From contig NZ_JBEXMJ010000005.1 of NCBI RefSeq assembly GCF_040610475.1, forward strand, positions 272,223 to 336,222: 64,000 nt of DNA, written 5' to 3'. Positions 1 to 8,940 of the stretch are shown piece by piece. Every line of letters starts with the position of its first letter. Within the stretch, counting starts at the first letter, position 1. The notes beneath the pieces were generated by a model. The model searched no databases. It worked only from the letters and a program-made list of their open reading frames with translations, and had not been told where the DNA came from. Source of the stretch: Actinopolymorpha sp. NPDC004070 (GTDB taxonomy: Bacteria > Actinomycetota > Actinomycetes > Propionibacteriales > Actinopolymorphaceae). Position numbers and translations under genes: made by a program.

Positions 1-3000
1 TGTCGACCTCGACCGGGACGTTGCTGTCCTCGTTGCTGCCGTTGCCGAGCTGACCATCGGCGTTGTCGCCCCACGCCAAGACGTCGCCGTTGGTGGTCAG
101 AGCGAGGCTGTGGTTGCCGCCCGCGGCGATGTCGGTGATGATCGTGTTGGCGGGCAGTTTGACGAGGACTGGTCGGTTTCGTGCGGCATTTGTGCCGTCT
201 CCCAGCTGGCCGTCTGCATTGGCGCCCCAGGCCAGAACCTCTCCGGTGGTGGTCAGGGCGAGGCTGTGGCTCTCACCTGCGGCGATCTTGACCAGGCGCA
301 CCCCTGCTGGCAGGTCCACCGCCACCGGGCTGTCGACGTTGCTATTGCCACCGTTGCCCAGTTGGCCGGCACCGCCAGCGCCCCAGGCGAGGGCGAGAAG
401 TCCGCCAGGGGTGACGCTCACGGTCGTGGTGCCGCTGCTGGTCGCGTGTGTCGAGTCGCCACTGTAGTTGGCGGTGATCGTGTCCGTACGCGCCGAGGCG
501 CCCGACGGGGTGTAGGTCACCTGGCAGCTGGCCTCGCCCGGGTTGGTCTCGCTGAGGGTGCACGGGTTACCGCCGAGGGTGCCTGCGCCACTTGAGGTGA
601 CAGAGACTGTTCCGGCCGGTGTCGTCTGGCCGGCGGCGGCGGTGTCGGTGACCGTCGCCGTACACGTCGTCGCCTGGCCCACCGCCACCGAACTCGGCGT
701 ACAACTCACATCGGTGGAGGTGGAGTGCAACCCGGTCGTGGTGACGCTCACGGTCGTGGTGCCGCTGCTGGTCGCGTGTGTCGAGTCGCCACTGTAGTTG
801 GCGGTGATCGTGTCCGTACGCGCCGAGGCGCCCGACGGGGTGTAGGTCACCTGGCAGCTGGCCTCGCCCGGGTTGGTCTCGCTGAGGGTGCACGGGTTAC
901 CGCCGAGGGTGCCTGCGCCACTTGAGGTGACAGAGACTGTTCCGGCCGGTGTCGTCTGGCCGGCGGCGGCGGTGTCGGTGACCGTCGCCGTACACGTCGT
1001 CGCCTGGCCCACCGCCACCGAACTCGGCGTACAACTCACATCGGTGGAGGTGGAGTGCCCTGCCTCCCCAGCGCCGAACACGTAGGCGGCCCCGTGTGGA
1101 CCGACGGACTCGGCCGGCGCGCCGGCCACGAGCGTGTTGCCGTCGGCGGTGATCGCCACCGACCAGCCGAAGACGTCGCCGTTGCGGCCGTCCGAGGCGG
1201 TCAGCTTGGTCTGGGTCCCGTTGACGAAGACATACGCCGCCCCGGGGATGGCGTTCAGAAGGCGGTGGGGCGCGCCGGCCACGACCGTGCTGCCGTCGCC
1301 GGTCACTGCTGTCGAGTAGCCGAGCTGGTCGTCGGCGACGCCGTCCGAGGCGGTCAGCTTGGTCTCCTCGTGCTCGTCGGCCCAGCCGGTCTGTGGCTTG
1401 GCGAACACATACGCCGCCCCCTGTTGCGGCTGGTCGCCCACCCTTGCGAAGGGAGCTCCGCCGGCCACCGTGTTGGCGTCGCCGGAGATCGCAACCGACC
1501 AGCCGAACCTGTCGGCGGCGGCGCTGTCTGAGGGGGTGAGCTTGGCCGTCGGTGTTGTCGTACTGGCCCAGCCGGTTTGGGGCTTGACGAACACGAACGC
1601 CGATCCCGGCGACGTGGTGTCGGAGGTGGCCGGCGCACCGCCCACGGCTGTGTTGCCGTCGGCGGACACCGCCACCGAGAAGCCGAGCTCACGGGCCGAC
1701 GCGGCGGTCAGCTTGGCGGCCTCGGCCTCGTTGGCCCAGCCGGTCTGGGGCTTGAGGAAGACGTACACCGCCCGCGCTATGGGGGCGCCGGCCACGACGG
1801 TGTTGCCGTCGGCGGATATCCCCACCGAGGTGCCGAGCTGGTCGTCGACGGCGCCGACGGTGGTGGTCAGCTTGGCCGTCTGTACCGTACTGGCCCAGCC
1901 GGTCTGGGGCTTGACGAACACGTACGCCGCCCCGCGGCTGGACTGGCCGCCCACCGTGGCTATGGGGGCGCCGGCCACGACCGTGTTGCCGTCGGCGGAC
2001 ACTCCCACGGAGAGACCGAGCTGCTCGCCGCCAACGCCGTCGGAGGCGGTCAGCTTGGCTGTCTCGACCGCGTTGGCCCACCCAGTCTGGGGCTTGACGA
2101 ACACGTACGCCGCCCCCTGCAGATCCTTGGTGCCCACCCTTGTACGGGGCGCGCCGGCCACGACCGTGTTGCCGTCGGCGGACACCGCCACCGACTCGCC
2201 GAGAGCCTCGCTCACGCTGCCGCTGTCTGAGGCGGTCAGCTTGGCCTGCTGGACGAAGGGGTCGACGCTCACTGGGTACTTGGCCCGGCGGTCGTCGATC
2301 CGCACCTGCAGGCGATCGCCGCGCAGGTCGAGGTGGGCAGGCAGCCGCCGGCCGCGCGCATCGTTCACGGCAAGGCCCCGGTAGGCCAGCGACACCCCCG
2401 GCCGCGAGAGGTCCACCGAATTGTGCGCGGGCGAAAGCGATCTGTGCATATTGCCTGTCAGCGCTATCGCCAGTGTCAGCCCACCGGCGGCGCTCTTTGC
2501 GGGGCGGTCGGCGATGGTGAATCCCTGCTCGAGGCCCAAGGGTCCGTTGTCGTACCACTCCTTGATGCCGCCACGTTGGTAGACGACCCGGTTTGCTGTC
2601 GCCTTGGGAGAGATCGCCTTAACCGCACGCATGTGACCGTCGCTGCCGTACCCGGTCAGGCGCAGTCCCAGCGACCCCTTGCCCGAGCGGACCACGACGC
2701 CGTGCCGGTCGAACTGGGCACGTAGACGCTGAGCGGGGTTGTGCAGCACAACTCCATCCCCTGACCTGACCGCCCAATAGGTCTGGTCACCACGGCCGAT
2801 GCTCCGAGACACCGGCCCCTCGGCCCCCTCCGGCAGCCCCGTCCCAGTTGCTTCATGCCGCAGTGCATCCTGACGCGCCCCCTCCTGGTGACTGGAGGCC
2901 CGTAGGGCGATCTGGGACGTCTCCGGTCCGTTGGGCGACGCCACCGCGCGCGCCTGGTCGTTGGAGCCGGCCTCGGAACCAGCCTCGAAGCCGGAGGCCA

Positions 3001-3187
3001 ACCTGCCGCTGGCGCCAACACTGACGTCCGGTACGCCCGGGGCCGTCGGCGCGAACCCGGGGCAGAACATGAAGAGCGCCGCAGCCATGGACCCTAACGT
3101 CCCGACCCGGCCGCGCCTGCCTCTGGGAGGTCCGGCAAGTCGCCCGGACGCGGAGAGCAGGTGAGAAAGAAATGAGCGGAGGGCCAT
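1..3187 (-). CDS. Secreted FG-GAP / Ig-like / RCC1 repeat protein, C-terminus beyond window
   Basis: A large exported repeat protein of unknown function that runs off the left edge; 1062 codons are visible. The ATG at 3187 begins an Arg-rich n-region followed by a hydrophobic stretch (GSMAAALFMF) that looks like a signal peptide. Residues about 60-300 form a beta-rich N-terminal region ending in PVSVDPF. Residues about 300-700 contain seven FG-GAP-like repeats built on SADGNTVVAGAP and AAYVFVKPQTGW. Residues about 710-926 contain tandem Ig-like modules (SVTSSGAGTLGG, TITANYSGD). From about 926 to the edge there are RCC1 repeats (VLAWGANADGQLG, ITDIAAGGNHSLAL). FG-GAP and RCC1 repeats fold as beta-propellers, so a surface or secreted binding role is likely. 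The in-frame ATG at 3088 is an alternative start but would lose the positively charged n-region. Confidence 0.85.
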   Translation of the reverse strand, partial: MALRSFLSHLLSASGRLAGPPRGRRGRVGTLGSMAAALFMFCPGFAPTAPGVPDVSVGASGRLASGFEAGSEAGSNDQARAVASPNGPETSQIALRASSHQEGARQDALRHEATGTGLPEGAEGPVSRSIGRGDQTYWAVRSGDGVVLHNPAQRLRAQFDRHGVVVRSGKGSLGLRLTGYGSDGHMRAVKAISPKATANRVVYQRGGIKEWYDNGPLGLEQGFTIADRPAKSAAGGLTLAIALTGNMHRSLSPAHNSVDLSRPGVSLAYRGLAVNDARGRRLPAHLDLRGDRLQVRIDDRRAKYPVSVDPFVQQAKLTASDSGSVSEALGESVAVSADGNTVVAGAPRTRVGTKDLQGAAYVFVKPQTGWANAVETAKLTASDGVGGEQLGLSVGVSADGNTVVAGAPIATVGGQSSRGAAYVFVKPQTGWASTVQTAKLTTTVGAVDDQLGTSVGISADGNTVVAGAPIARAVYVFLKPQTGWANEAEAAKLTAASARELGFSVAVSADGNTAVGGAPATSDTTSPGSAFVFVKPQTGWASTTTPTAKLTPSDSAAADRFGWSVAISGDANTVAGGAPFARVGDQPQQGAAYVFAKPQTGWADEHEETKLTASDGVADDQLGYSTAVTGDGSTVVAGAPHRLLNAIPGAAYVFVNGTQTKLTASDGRNGDVFGWSVAITADGNTLVAGAPAESVGPHGAAYVFGAGEAGHSTSTDVSCTPSSVAVGQATTCTATVTDTAAAGQTTPAGTVSVTSSGAGTLGGNPCTLSETNPGEASCQVTYTPSGASARTDTITANYSGDSTHATSSGTTTVSVTTTGLHSTSTDVSCTPSSVAVGQATTCTATVTDTAAAGQTTPAGTVSVTSSGAGTLGGNPCTLSETNPGEASCQVTYTPSGASARTDTITANYSGDSTHATSSGTTTVSVTPGGLLALAWGAGGAGQLGNGGNSNVDSPVAVDLPAGVRLVKIAAGESHSLALTTTGEVLAWGANADGQLGDGTNAARNRPVLVKLPANTIITDIAAGGNHSLALTTNGDVLAWGDNADGQLGNGSNEDSNVPVEVD
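411..1058. repeat. Two tandem identical copies of an Ig-like module, 330-bp period
   Basis: Positions 411-728 and 741-1058 are identical over about 318 bp and lie 330 bp apart (110 codons). The frame is preserved, so each copy encodes the same pair of Ig-like beta-sandwich segments of the large repeat protein. Perfect identity at the DNA level points to recent duplication or gene conversion. Confidence 0.95.
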
Positions 3188-4326
3188 CTGAGCTGCCTTT
3201 GATCTCGTGCCGACACAACTCCGTCGCGCATCCTGCGAGCAAGGACGACGACATTCCCATGCGGCTTGACCCATCCCCGGTCCAGGCGGCTCCATTCATT
3301 CCCAGCGACAGCGTTTGTCGTCGGATGGGGCAGAGCTTGGCGATCCATGTGCGTTGTTCCAAGACATGACAGCGACGACTGGTGGGCACTCGGCCATCGC
3401 TTCTGCGTCCGGCTGGCGTGGTCGTTCATGACTTCGGCGGCGACATCCCGTGTAGCACCACACTTACGGCACAGAGTGGCGCATATCCGAGGAGGTGTAT
3501 GAAACTCAAGAACCTGTACTGTGGCCCGGAATTCCTGGACTCCCCCAGCGAGAGACCAAGTAGGTCGTCGAGGCCAGGTATTTATCTCGCCGCCACGTGA
3601 GGCACCGCACACCGAGACGGCTCACCGACCTGGAGCGATTGCATGACGCTGCGCCGGCACGTACCGCGGTCGGCGTCGTACGCCCGATCTCGGGGCGCGT
3701 TTCGCTGCATACCAGGCCGGCACTTCCGGCACTTCTTCGACAACTTGTCCGAACTCGTCCTTGACCTCAGCTCACGAGGACGTGGGGCCCCGACTACGCC
3801 GACGCTGTACGCATCGGCCAGGCAACGGCGAAGTTGCGCGTACCTCCACCAGGCTCACGCTGGAAGCACGCCATTCTGGGGCTGTCCCGGTCGGACGGGA
3901 GCTACGCCTACTGCAGACCCTGTCTGCACACTCAGCGTGTAGTGCTCAGCCGAAGGCCCCGGGAGTGTCGTGTGCACCTACCGGTGCCAACGCATCTCCT
4001 CTCCCGTTCTCCGCCAAAACCGTGCCCGCGCCGACGTAGAGGCGCGGGAGGATCAGAATCCCGGCGACCTCATATCCGCGCCGCGACCTCTGAGGGACTC
4101 GGCCGGTCCGCTGTTACAACACGGGCGTATGTCTCATACTCAGGTCTGTTACGGAGCAGGCCATGGCAGGCGTGGATCCGTGGTCCAGGCCGTAGCCGAT
4201 GACCCGCCGGAGCCTAGCCGGTGCTGCTACCGTCCACGGCTCGCGCTGGCACCACGACGAGGCGTGCCCGTGGCGGTCAGCCGGGAGCCGACTGCAGGCG
4301 GTGCCCCCGGGGCAAGGAGGGGAGCC
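3188..4326. other. 1.1-kb stretch without a convincing gene
   Basis: Several open frames exist on both strands, but none has a family I recognise, a good ribosome-binding site or convincing protein composition. The part at about 3760-4040 reads somewhat like protein in more than one frame and could be decayed coding sequence. The leftmost part should contain the promoter of the repeat-protein gene that starts at 3187. I see no clear RNA gene. Confidence 0.4.
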
Positions 4327-4926
4327 ATGACACACGATCAGGTCGTTGCACTGTGCGTCGTGGGCGCCGCGGTGGTGCTGTACCTGTTCCGGGACGTCCT
4401 CAAGATGCTGGTCCTCTACGCCGTCGTCGTCGCCGTCGTCGTCGCGGCCGTCACCCACACCGACGGCCTAGCCCAGGTCGTAGCTATCGCAGCACTACCC
4501 GTCGCCTGGTTCGGCTGGGTGCTGCTGTTCCCGTACGCCACCTGTCGCGTCTGCAAAGGCAAGGGCTTCTTCACCACCGGCCCGTACCACCGCCTCTGCC
4601 CGAAGTGCAACGGCGGAAAATCCAAACAACGGTTCACGGCCAGCTCCTCGGCCGAGGAAACCCACGACAGCCCGGGTCGCTCGTCGCTCCCAAGACAAGG
4701 AACAAGTACCAGTAAGGCGGCGGGCGCGACTGCGCCCATGTTCATGTCGGTCGGTCGGAGGCTCCGCCCGCCCGCAGCGGCTCCTCGCCGGCCTCACGGC
4801 GGGCCGATGGCCGGTGGGGGTGTTTGCGCAGGTCAGCAGGCTGCTAGCGACCACCGCCAGATGCCTGTGGTCGCACTGGACGCTCTCCAATCTGCTGCAC
4901 GCCTGTCCGACAGCAAATCACTATGA
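4327..4926 (+). CDS. Small membrane protein with a DnaJ-like zinc motif
   Basis: A 199-residue protein of unknown function. The ATG at 4327 follows a strong AAGGAGGGG ribosome-binding site. Residues about 6-60 contain two or three hydrophobic segments rich in Val and Ala. Residues about 75-100 carry a CRVCKGKG motif and then CPKC, which resembles half of a DnaJ-type CxxCxGxG zinc finger. The basic C-terminal tail after about residue 115 looks low in information and may reflect a lost stop codon. An in-frame start at 3970 exists but lacks a ribosome-binding site. I infer a zinc-binding membrane protein. Confidence 0.6.
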   Translation: MTHDQVVALCVVGAAVVLYLFRDVLKMLVLYAVVVAVVVAAVTHTDGLAQVVAIAALPVAWFGWVLLFPYATCRVCKGKGFFTTGPYHRLCPKCNGGKSKQRFTASSSAEETHDSPGRSSLPRQGTSTSKAAGATAPMFMSVGRRLRPPAAAPRRPHGGPMAGGGVCAGQQAASDHRQMPVVALDALQSAARLSDSKSL

Positions 4927-4989
4927 ATTTCGTCTCACTTACGGGGTAAGCCTCTCCCATTCATGCAGGCACAGGCTGAAGGAGCAGAC

Positions 4990-5535
4990 GTGACAAGATT
5001 CAAGAGCAGGCTGACGGCGCTTGCTGTCGCGCTCACCACCCTGCTGTTCCTGGGGTTGGGCGCTGCGGGCACCGCCAGCGCCGCACCGCGGCAGGCGCTC
5101 GACCCGGCTCCCGTACCCGTGACCGGTGCGCTGGCCAACGGCACCGGCGCTGTCAACGGCACGTTCGACGTCCAGCGATTCGCGAACCAGAACGGTCAGT
5201 TGACGGCCATTGGAACCTTTACCGGCACCGTCACCGACGCCGCCGGGAACGTGACCAGTGGCACCCAACAGATCTCGCTTCCCGTCAACGTGGCGCAGAG
5301 CACGGGAAGCTGCCAGATCCTCGACCTGGTACTGGGCCCGCTGGATCTCGACCTGCTGGGTCTCCAGGTACATCTGGACACCGTGCACCTGAACATCACC
5401 GCACAGCAGGGCCCCGGCAACTTGCTTGGCAACCTGCTCTGCGCAGTGGCCGGCCTGCTGGACGGTCCAACTGGCGTGAACTCCATCATCACCAACATCG
5501 CCCGACTGCTCAATCAGCTTCTCGGCGCGCTGTAA
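4990..5535 (+). CDS. Secreted protein of unknown function
   Basis: A 181-residue exported protein. It starts at GTG 4990, preceded by GAAGGAGC with 5-nt spacing. Residues 1-32 form a signal peptide (basic n-region, h-region TALAVALTTLLFLGLGAAG, cleavage near ASA-AP). The mature part has a beta-rich half (about 45-110) and a Leu/Gly-rich C-terminal half ending LLNQLLGAL. Small secreted actinobacterial proteins of this type are common and mostly uncharacterised. A perfect terminator follows 11 nt after the stop, so the gene appears monocistronic. Confidence 0.75.
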   Translation: MTRFKSRLTALAVALTTLLFLGLGAAGTASAAPRQALDPAPVPVTGALANGTGAVNGTFDVQRFANQNGQLTAIGTFTGTVTDAAGNVTSGTQQISLPVNVAQSTGSCQILDLVLGPLDLDLLGLQVHLDTVHLNITAQQGPGNLLGNLLCAVAGLLDGPTGVNSIITNIARLLNQLLGAL

Positions 5536-5545
5536 CTGCGGTTCG

Positions 5546-5580
5546 GTGTGGGCCTGGGAACAGCGAACCCAGGCCCACAC
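5546..5580 (+). terminator. Hairpin terminator after the secreted-protein gene
   Basis: Perfect 13-bp stem (5546-5558 with 5568-5580) and a 9-nt loop, directly downstream of the stop codon at 5535. There is no T-run, which is usual in high-GC actinobacteria. Confidence 0.8.
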
Positions 5581-5629
5581 GGATGCCGATCTCAAACGCC
5601 ACCGCCAACGGATGGCACCTCACGCCAGC

Positions 5630-5768
5630 GGGTCGCCAGTGTTCTGGCGGCCCTGTTGTCGCGCCCAGCCGCGCCGGCCGACCGGGCGCGGAGGGAGGGC
5701 CGGCGCCGCCTGGCGGGCGCGCGGCGGCCGTGAGGCCGCCCTTGAAGACGTAGGGAAACTCATCACCG
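5630..5768. repeat. Structured dispersed repeat, copy 1
   Basis: About 139 bp, closely matching 9122-9269 apart from a 9-bp indel and a few substitutions. It contains several hairpins: GCCAG/CTGGC with a four-base loop at 5634-5647, and GGCGGCC/GGCCGCC with a GTGA loop near the right end. It looks like a structured RNA or a small repeat element rather than a gene. Copy 1 lies outside the integrative element and copy 2 lies inside it. Confidence 0.85.
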
Positions 5769-5796
5769 AGCAGACTCAGCGGGTTTGCCCCGTGCC

Positions 5797-5836
5797 ACCT
5801 GATGCTTGACATTCGTGTGCGACCTGATGCTTGACA
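5797..5836. repeat. 15-bp direct repeats, possible insertion-sequence end
   Basis: ACCTGATGCTTGACA occurs at 5797-5811 and again at 5822-5836, 25 bp apart. Closely spaced repeated binding sites of this kind are typical of insertion-sequence termini. No transposase is present, so this is at best a remnant. The remaining sequence from 5769 to 6075 holds nothing else I can name. Confidence 0.45.
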
Positions 5837-6075
5837 CTGGTCGTGTTCGGCCAGCTTGCTTCGGCGGCGTTCGGCGGGCGTCGCAATTGAGGGAGGTCGG
5901 GATTGGCGCTGATTGCGTTGTCAGGCGTGGTCGGCTGCTGGTGTGATGCACGGCGCCGGATGACGGGGCGCACCGTGTCGTCTGGTTTGCCATGCAACCT
6001 CGCCGGCCGGCGGTAAAATGCAGGCCAGTGCTTGCCGGCGTATCAGGCCAAGGTGGCGTTCGGTGGGAGGCTCGG

Positions 6076-7053
6076 ATGACGGGGATTTCGAAGGCTCAGC
6101 TTGATTCCGCTATCTCTGCGATCGTGGAAAGCGGCGAGTCGGAACCTCCGGCCGACGGGCAAGCTCGGCATGCCGAGCTTTCGGCGCTTCGCCGCACACA
6201 CTACGAGCGGCTTCGGTCGGAGTTCGCCGATGCGGACGCGGGATTCCTGGGCAGGCTCCAGGCGCTGTCTCGTGAGTACAGGGACGAGGTTGCGTCGGTT
6301 CTCGAACGGCGGGCACCAACTGTGGAGTCAGGAGCCGTCGAGCCGACCAGGAGTGATCGGGAGTGGATCGATAATAGGAAGGCCGTCTACGAGCTAATAG
6401 CCGGTAGGCCGTTGGTGACCTTTCCTGTAGTGATCGATGCGCCCGTGGCAATTTACTCCACGCCTTCGAGTTCTTTGATTGACTCACATATTGAGCGTTG
6501 GGGCAGTTGGGCGACCTGGCTACGCCAGGATGTTCGTGAAGCGAACTGGGAGCTCCCTGCTCCTCACTTCAAAACCGCGAGCTTGAATTTTCTCTTCGCG
6601 TGGCAGAATGACTCTGCGAATCCGGTAGTCATTAAGCGTGCAAGCGCGGACCTCTCTCTCCGTGGTCATTGCGAGGCAATAGCCTGGCCGACGGACTGGT
6701 CATTAGTCGACTCCAACGTAGATCTGGCCCTGAGGGCCCACCATCGCGTCTATTTGGCGTCGACCGCCATTACCGGGTACGACGAATACATCTTTTATAG
6801 GGTTGCACACGCGTTGCCAGTGCTCTTGGGTGGTACCCACGAAGATATCGAAAACGTCGAACTCGATCTGGTTAAGCATCTAGCTTGTCATGACATCGTT
6901 GTGCCGAGTAATCGGTTGGCAATTTTCCAAGTTGGGATATTGACCGAACACTTAATAATGAACGGGTCGGTGAACTATTTTTTCACCGGGTCAGGTAGAC
7001 GTATCCTGTGCCCGTCTCTCGCCCTCGAATTGAGTCTTGTCGTTCATCCTTGA
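6076..7053 (+). CDS. Unrecognised protein, probably stopped early
   Basis: I do not recognise this 325-residue protein. The ATG at 6076 follows GGTGGGAGG with 5-nt spacing, so it is preferred over an upstream ATG at 5992. The N-terminal 100 residues are charged and helical. The rest is mixed alpha/beta with Trp-rich segments (HIERWGSWATWLRQ) and many beta-like hydrophobic stretches. Its GC content is visibly lower than in the flanks, suggesting transfer. After the TGA at 7051 the same frame stays open and protein-like for about 55 codons, so this may be the 5' part of a longer gene. It sits next to an integrase fossil, in a zone of mobile-element debris. Confidence 0.65.
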   Translation: MTGISKAQLDSAISAIVESGESEPPADGQARHAELSALRRTHYERLRSEFADADAGFLGRLQALSREYRDEVASVLERRAPTVESGAVEPTRSDREWIDNRKAVYELIAGRPLVTFPVVIDAPVAIYSTPSSSLIDSHIERWGSWATWLRQDVREANWELPAPHFKTASLNFLFAWQNDSANPVVIKRASADLSLRGHCEAIAWPTDWSLVDSNVDLALRAHHRVYLASTAITGYDEYIFYRVAHALPVLLGGTHEDIENVELDLVKHLACHDIVVPSNRLAIFQVGILTEHLIMNGSVNYFFTGSGRRILCPSLALELSLVVHP

Positions 7054-7215
7054 TGCGACAATGACCAGGATAAGAATCCCGCCCGGAACTCTCGTACCGA
7101 AGACCTTGAAGGAAAAGCGGCGAGGCTCGATCCGACCTGGAATGAGCTCGCCCATGCGTACGCAGATCTGGTTTACAAGATGGACAACATTAGGCCACTC
7201 GGAGAGGCTAAAGTC
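7054..7215 (+). pseudogene. Possible in-frame continuation of the unrecognised gene
   Basis: Read in the same frame as the upstream gene, this stretch has good protein composition (for example LDPTWNELAHAYADLVYK) and no stop. It ends where it meets the integrase remnant on the other strand. The likely history is a nonsense mutation at 7051-7053 and truncation at the junction near 7215. A separate small gene without a start is the alternative. Confidence 0.4.
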
Positions 7216-7742
7216 GCGGACAGATCGTCGCCGCCGCATATGGGCGGGACTGGTGCGGCTGACACCGCCGGCGCGTTGACCCGTCGTCCTCGTCGCAGTC
7301 ATGCGGCTCGGTGGTTCGGTGCTCGACGTAGGGCCGGCCATCGCAGCGGTTCCTGCACCGGCGCAGCTCGGCGTAGAACTGCTCCAGGACGCGCGGTGTG
7401 AGCTTCGCGATTGACACTCGGCCCAACGCCGGCTTGATGCGCGTCTCCGCAGCCCGGCGGTAGCCAGCAAGCGTCGTGCGTTCGGCCTCGTGCACGTCCA
7501 GCCAGGAGTCGAGGACGTACGCGAGCGACGCCTTGGTCGTCGCCTGGCGCTGCTGGTCAACTTGGACGAGCAACCGCGTCCGTATCTTCTCAACCTGACG
7601 CTCGTCCTTCGTCGACTCGGTGAGGTAGCTGTCCTTACCGGTCAACGGGGTCCACACCGGAGTAGACGAGCACCTGGAACGAGTTGCCCCGCCAGCGTAC
7701 GTAGCCACGTTCACGTCGCCTACCGCGCGTCTTCGCAACCAT
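7208..7742 (-). pseudogene. Tyrosine integrase fossil: N-terminal part, frameshifted
   Basis: The ATG at 7742 begins an arm-type DNA-binding segment (RGYVRWRGNSFQVLVYSG). Near 7643 one extra T breaks the frame (CCCGTTGACC where CCCGTGACC is expected). The next frame continues as a SAM-like core-binding domain (KASLAYVLDSWLDVHEAERT, LTPRVLEQFYAELRRC) and breaks off near 7215. The catalytic domain with the R-H-R-Y residues is absent. This is the common actinobacterial phage/AICE integrase family of about 450 residues, so less than half remains. It lies just outside attL and differs in sequence from the intact integrase at 25625, so it comes from an older element. Confidence 0.8.
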
Positions 7743-7840
7743 GCGGTGAGCGCGTCCATTGAAAGCCGCCATTGACAGACGTCGCGCCGAGCAAGATGAA
7801 GCCCCGGTCAGAAAGAGCTCCTGACCTGGGCTTACGTTGA

Positions 7841-7878
7841 GAGCCAGCGAGGGGACTTGAACCCCTAACCGCCCGATT
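7841..7878 (-). other. attL: duplicated 3' half of tRNA-Thr
   Basis: 38 bp identical to 26889-26926. It corresponds to the tRNA from the 3' edge of the anticodon loop to the discriminator base. The next bases diverge (TGGGCTCGGG here, ACAAGTCGGG at the tRNA), so this copy is only the tail and not a working tRNA gene. Confidence 0.9.
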
Positions 7879-8025
7879 TGGGCTCGGGAGGTTGTCTTAA
7901 CTTGCGATATCTGACAATCGTCAATGCTGCTTGGCGGATCGTCGCCCTGGCGGTGTGCGTCGTCTGCCGTCGATCGGGATCGACGGGCGTCCAAAAGTGG
8001 GAGTTAAGTGGGGCGCTCGCCTCGC

Positions 8026-8274
8026 TCAGCGGCTCTCGTCGCGTTGCGGCGCCTCCCACTCCATCCTTCCGCTGGTCGTCCGAACTGACTCGCCGGGCGC
8101 CTCGCCAGGCTCGCGGATTGCGCCGAACAGGGCAACCAAGAGTGCCAGGACGGCAAAGACGAGCAGGACCACGCCGGCAAGCGGATTGCCGAGAAACGCG
8201 AGCTCGACGATCCCGGCAACTGCGGCCGCGGCGATCGTGCCGAGGATCAGCACTGCTCGTGGTGTCCTACTCAT
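8026..8274 (-). CDS. Two-helix membrane protein
   Basis: An 82-residue protein of unknown function. The ATG at 8274 is preceded by GGAAGGA about 11 nt upstream. Two hydrophobic helices, at about 7-28 and 30-52, are joined by a short Gly-Asn-Pro turn and followed by a charged tail. It is the first gene inside attL. It could be a cargo accessory or a small transfer-related membrane protein, but there is no family evidence for either. Confidence 0.6.
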   Translation of the reverse strand: MSRTPRAVLILGTIAAAAVAGIVELAFLGNPLAGVVLLVFAVLALLVALFGAIREPGEAPGESVRTTSGRMEWEAPQRDESR

Positions 8275-8312
8275 CGCTGCACATCGTCCTTCCTTGGTAC
8301 GGCCCAGCCTGC

Positions 8313-8858
8313 TCAGTGCAACCAGGTCACCTTGTCGAGGTCGGTGGTGAGTTCGACAGACTTCCAGCCGGACAGGTCCTGGCCGCCGGTACTGGCGGCG
8401 TAGAAGGTGACGATGGCCCGTCCGTGGCGTCGCTTGATGGCGTGTGGACTGGCGTGGCACGCCACCTCCGGCTTCGGACCGGCGTACTCGACGCAGAGCT
8501 GGACAGCTGGGAGTCCTCCCCGCGCCTGGACACCTTCGGTGGGCATGAACCTCACTTCGCGGGCGTCGACATGCGCTGGGGTGTCGTCGGGCTCGCCGGG
8601 CTCGTCGTGCGCGTTGAGATCGATGTAGCCGTAGTCGCTCGCGGAGTCGTACCCGGATGGGAGGGTTACCGGCAGAACCATGGGTACCCCTTCCGCCTGG
8701 TCGCGCTGGTCTGCAACGTACTCGCGACTCGATTCATCTGGCTCGCGGCTGGTCCTCACCACGTCTCCGCCGAGCAACAGGAACCAGCCACTGACCGCGG
8801 TGGCGACGGCAAGGGCGATCCAGACGGAGTGGGGTACGCGCCGGCGGGGCTGGTCCAT
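8313..8858 (-). CDS. Membrane-anchored extracytoplasmic protein
   Basis: A 181-residue protein of unknown function. From the ATG at 8858, a basic N-terminus (MDQPRRR) leads into one hydrophobic segment at about 12-31, then about 145 mainly polar residues, suggesting a single anchor with an outer domain. Two Cys (in QLCVEY and EVACHAS) could pair. Its stop is 38 nt from the start of the two-helix gene on the same strand, so they may be co-transcribed. A longer in-frame start at 9089 would run through the large inverted repeat and is rejected. Confidence 0.6.
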   Translation of the reverse strand: MDQPRRRVPHSVWIALAVATAVSGWFLLLGGDVVRTSREPDESSREYVADQRDQAEGVPMVLPVTLPSGYDSASDYGYIDLNAHDEPGEPDDTPAHVDAREVRFMPTEGVQARGGLPAVQLCVEYAGPKPEVACHASPHAIKRRHGRAIVTFYAASTGGQDLSGWKSVELTTDLDKVTWLH

Positions 8859-8940
8859 GGCGTGATCATGGCATCGCCCTGGCGCTCCCGGAAGCGGAAT
8901 CCGCAGCTCGGAGGGCCGGCGGGTTTGGCCGGTGTCCTGG

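Noticed and set aside
1689-2558. Long Arg/Gly-rich minus-strand frame and several plus-strand frames in the first 2.5 kb
   Set aside because: They are out-of-frame readings of the FG-GAP/RCC1 gene, with low-complexity Arg/Pro/Gly composition.
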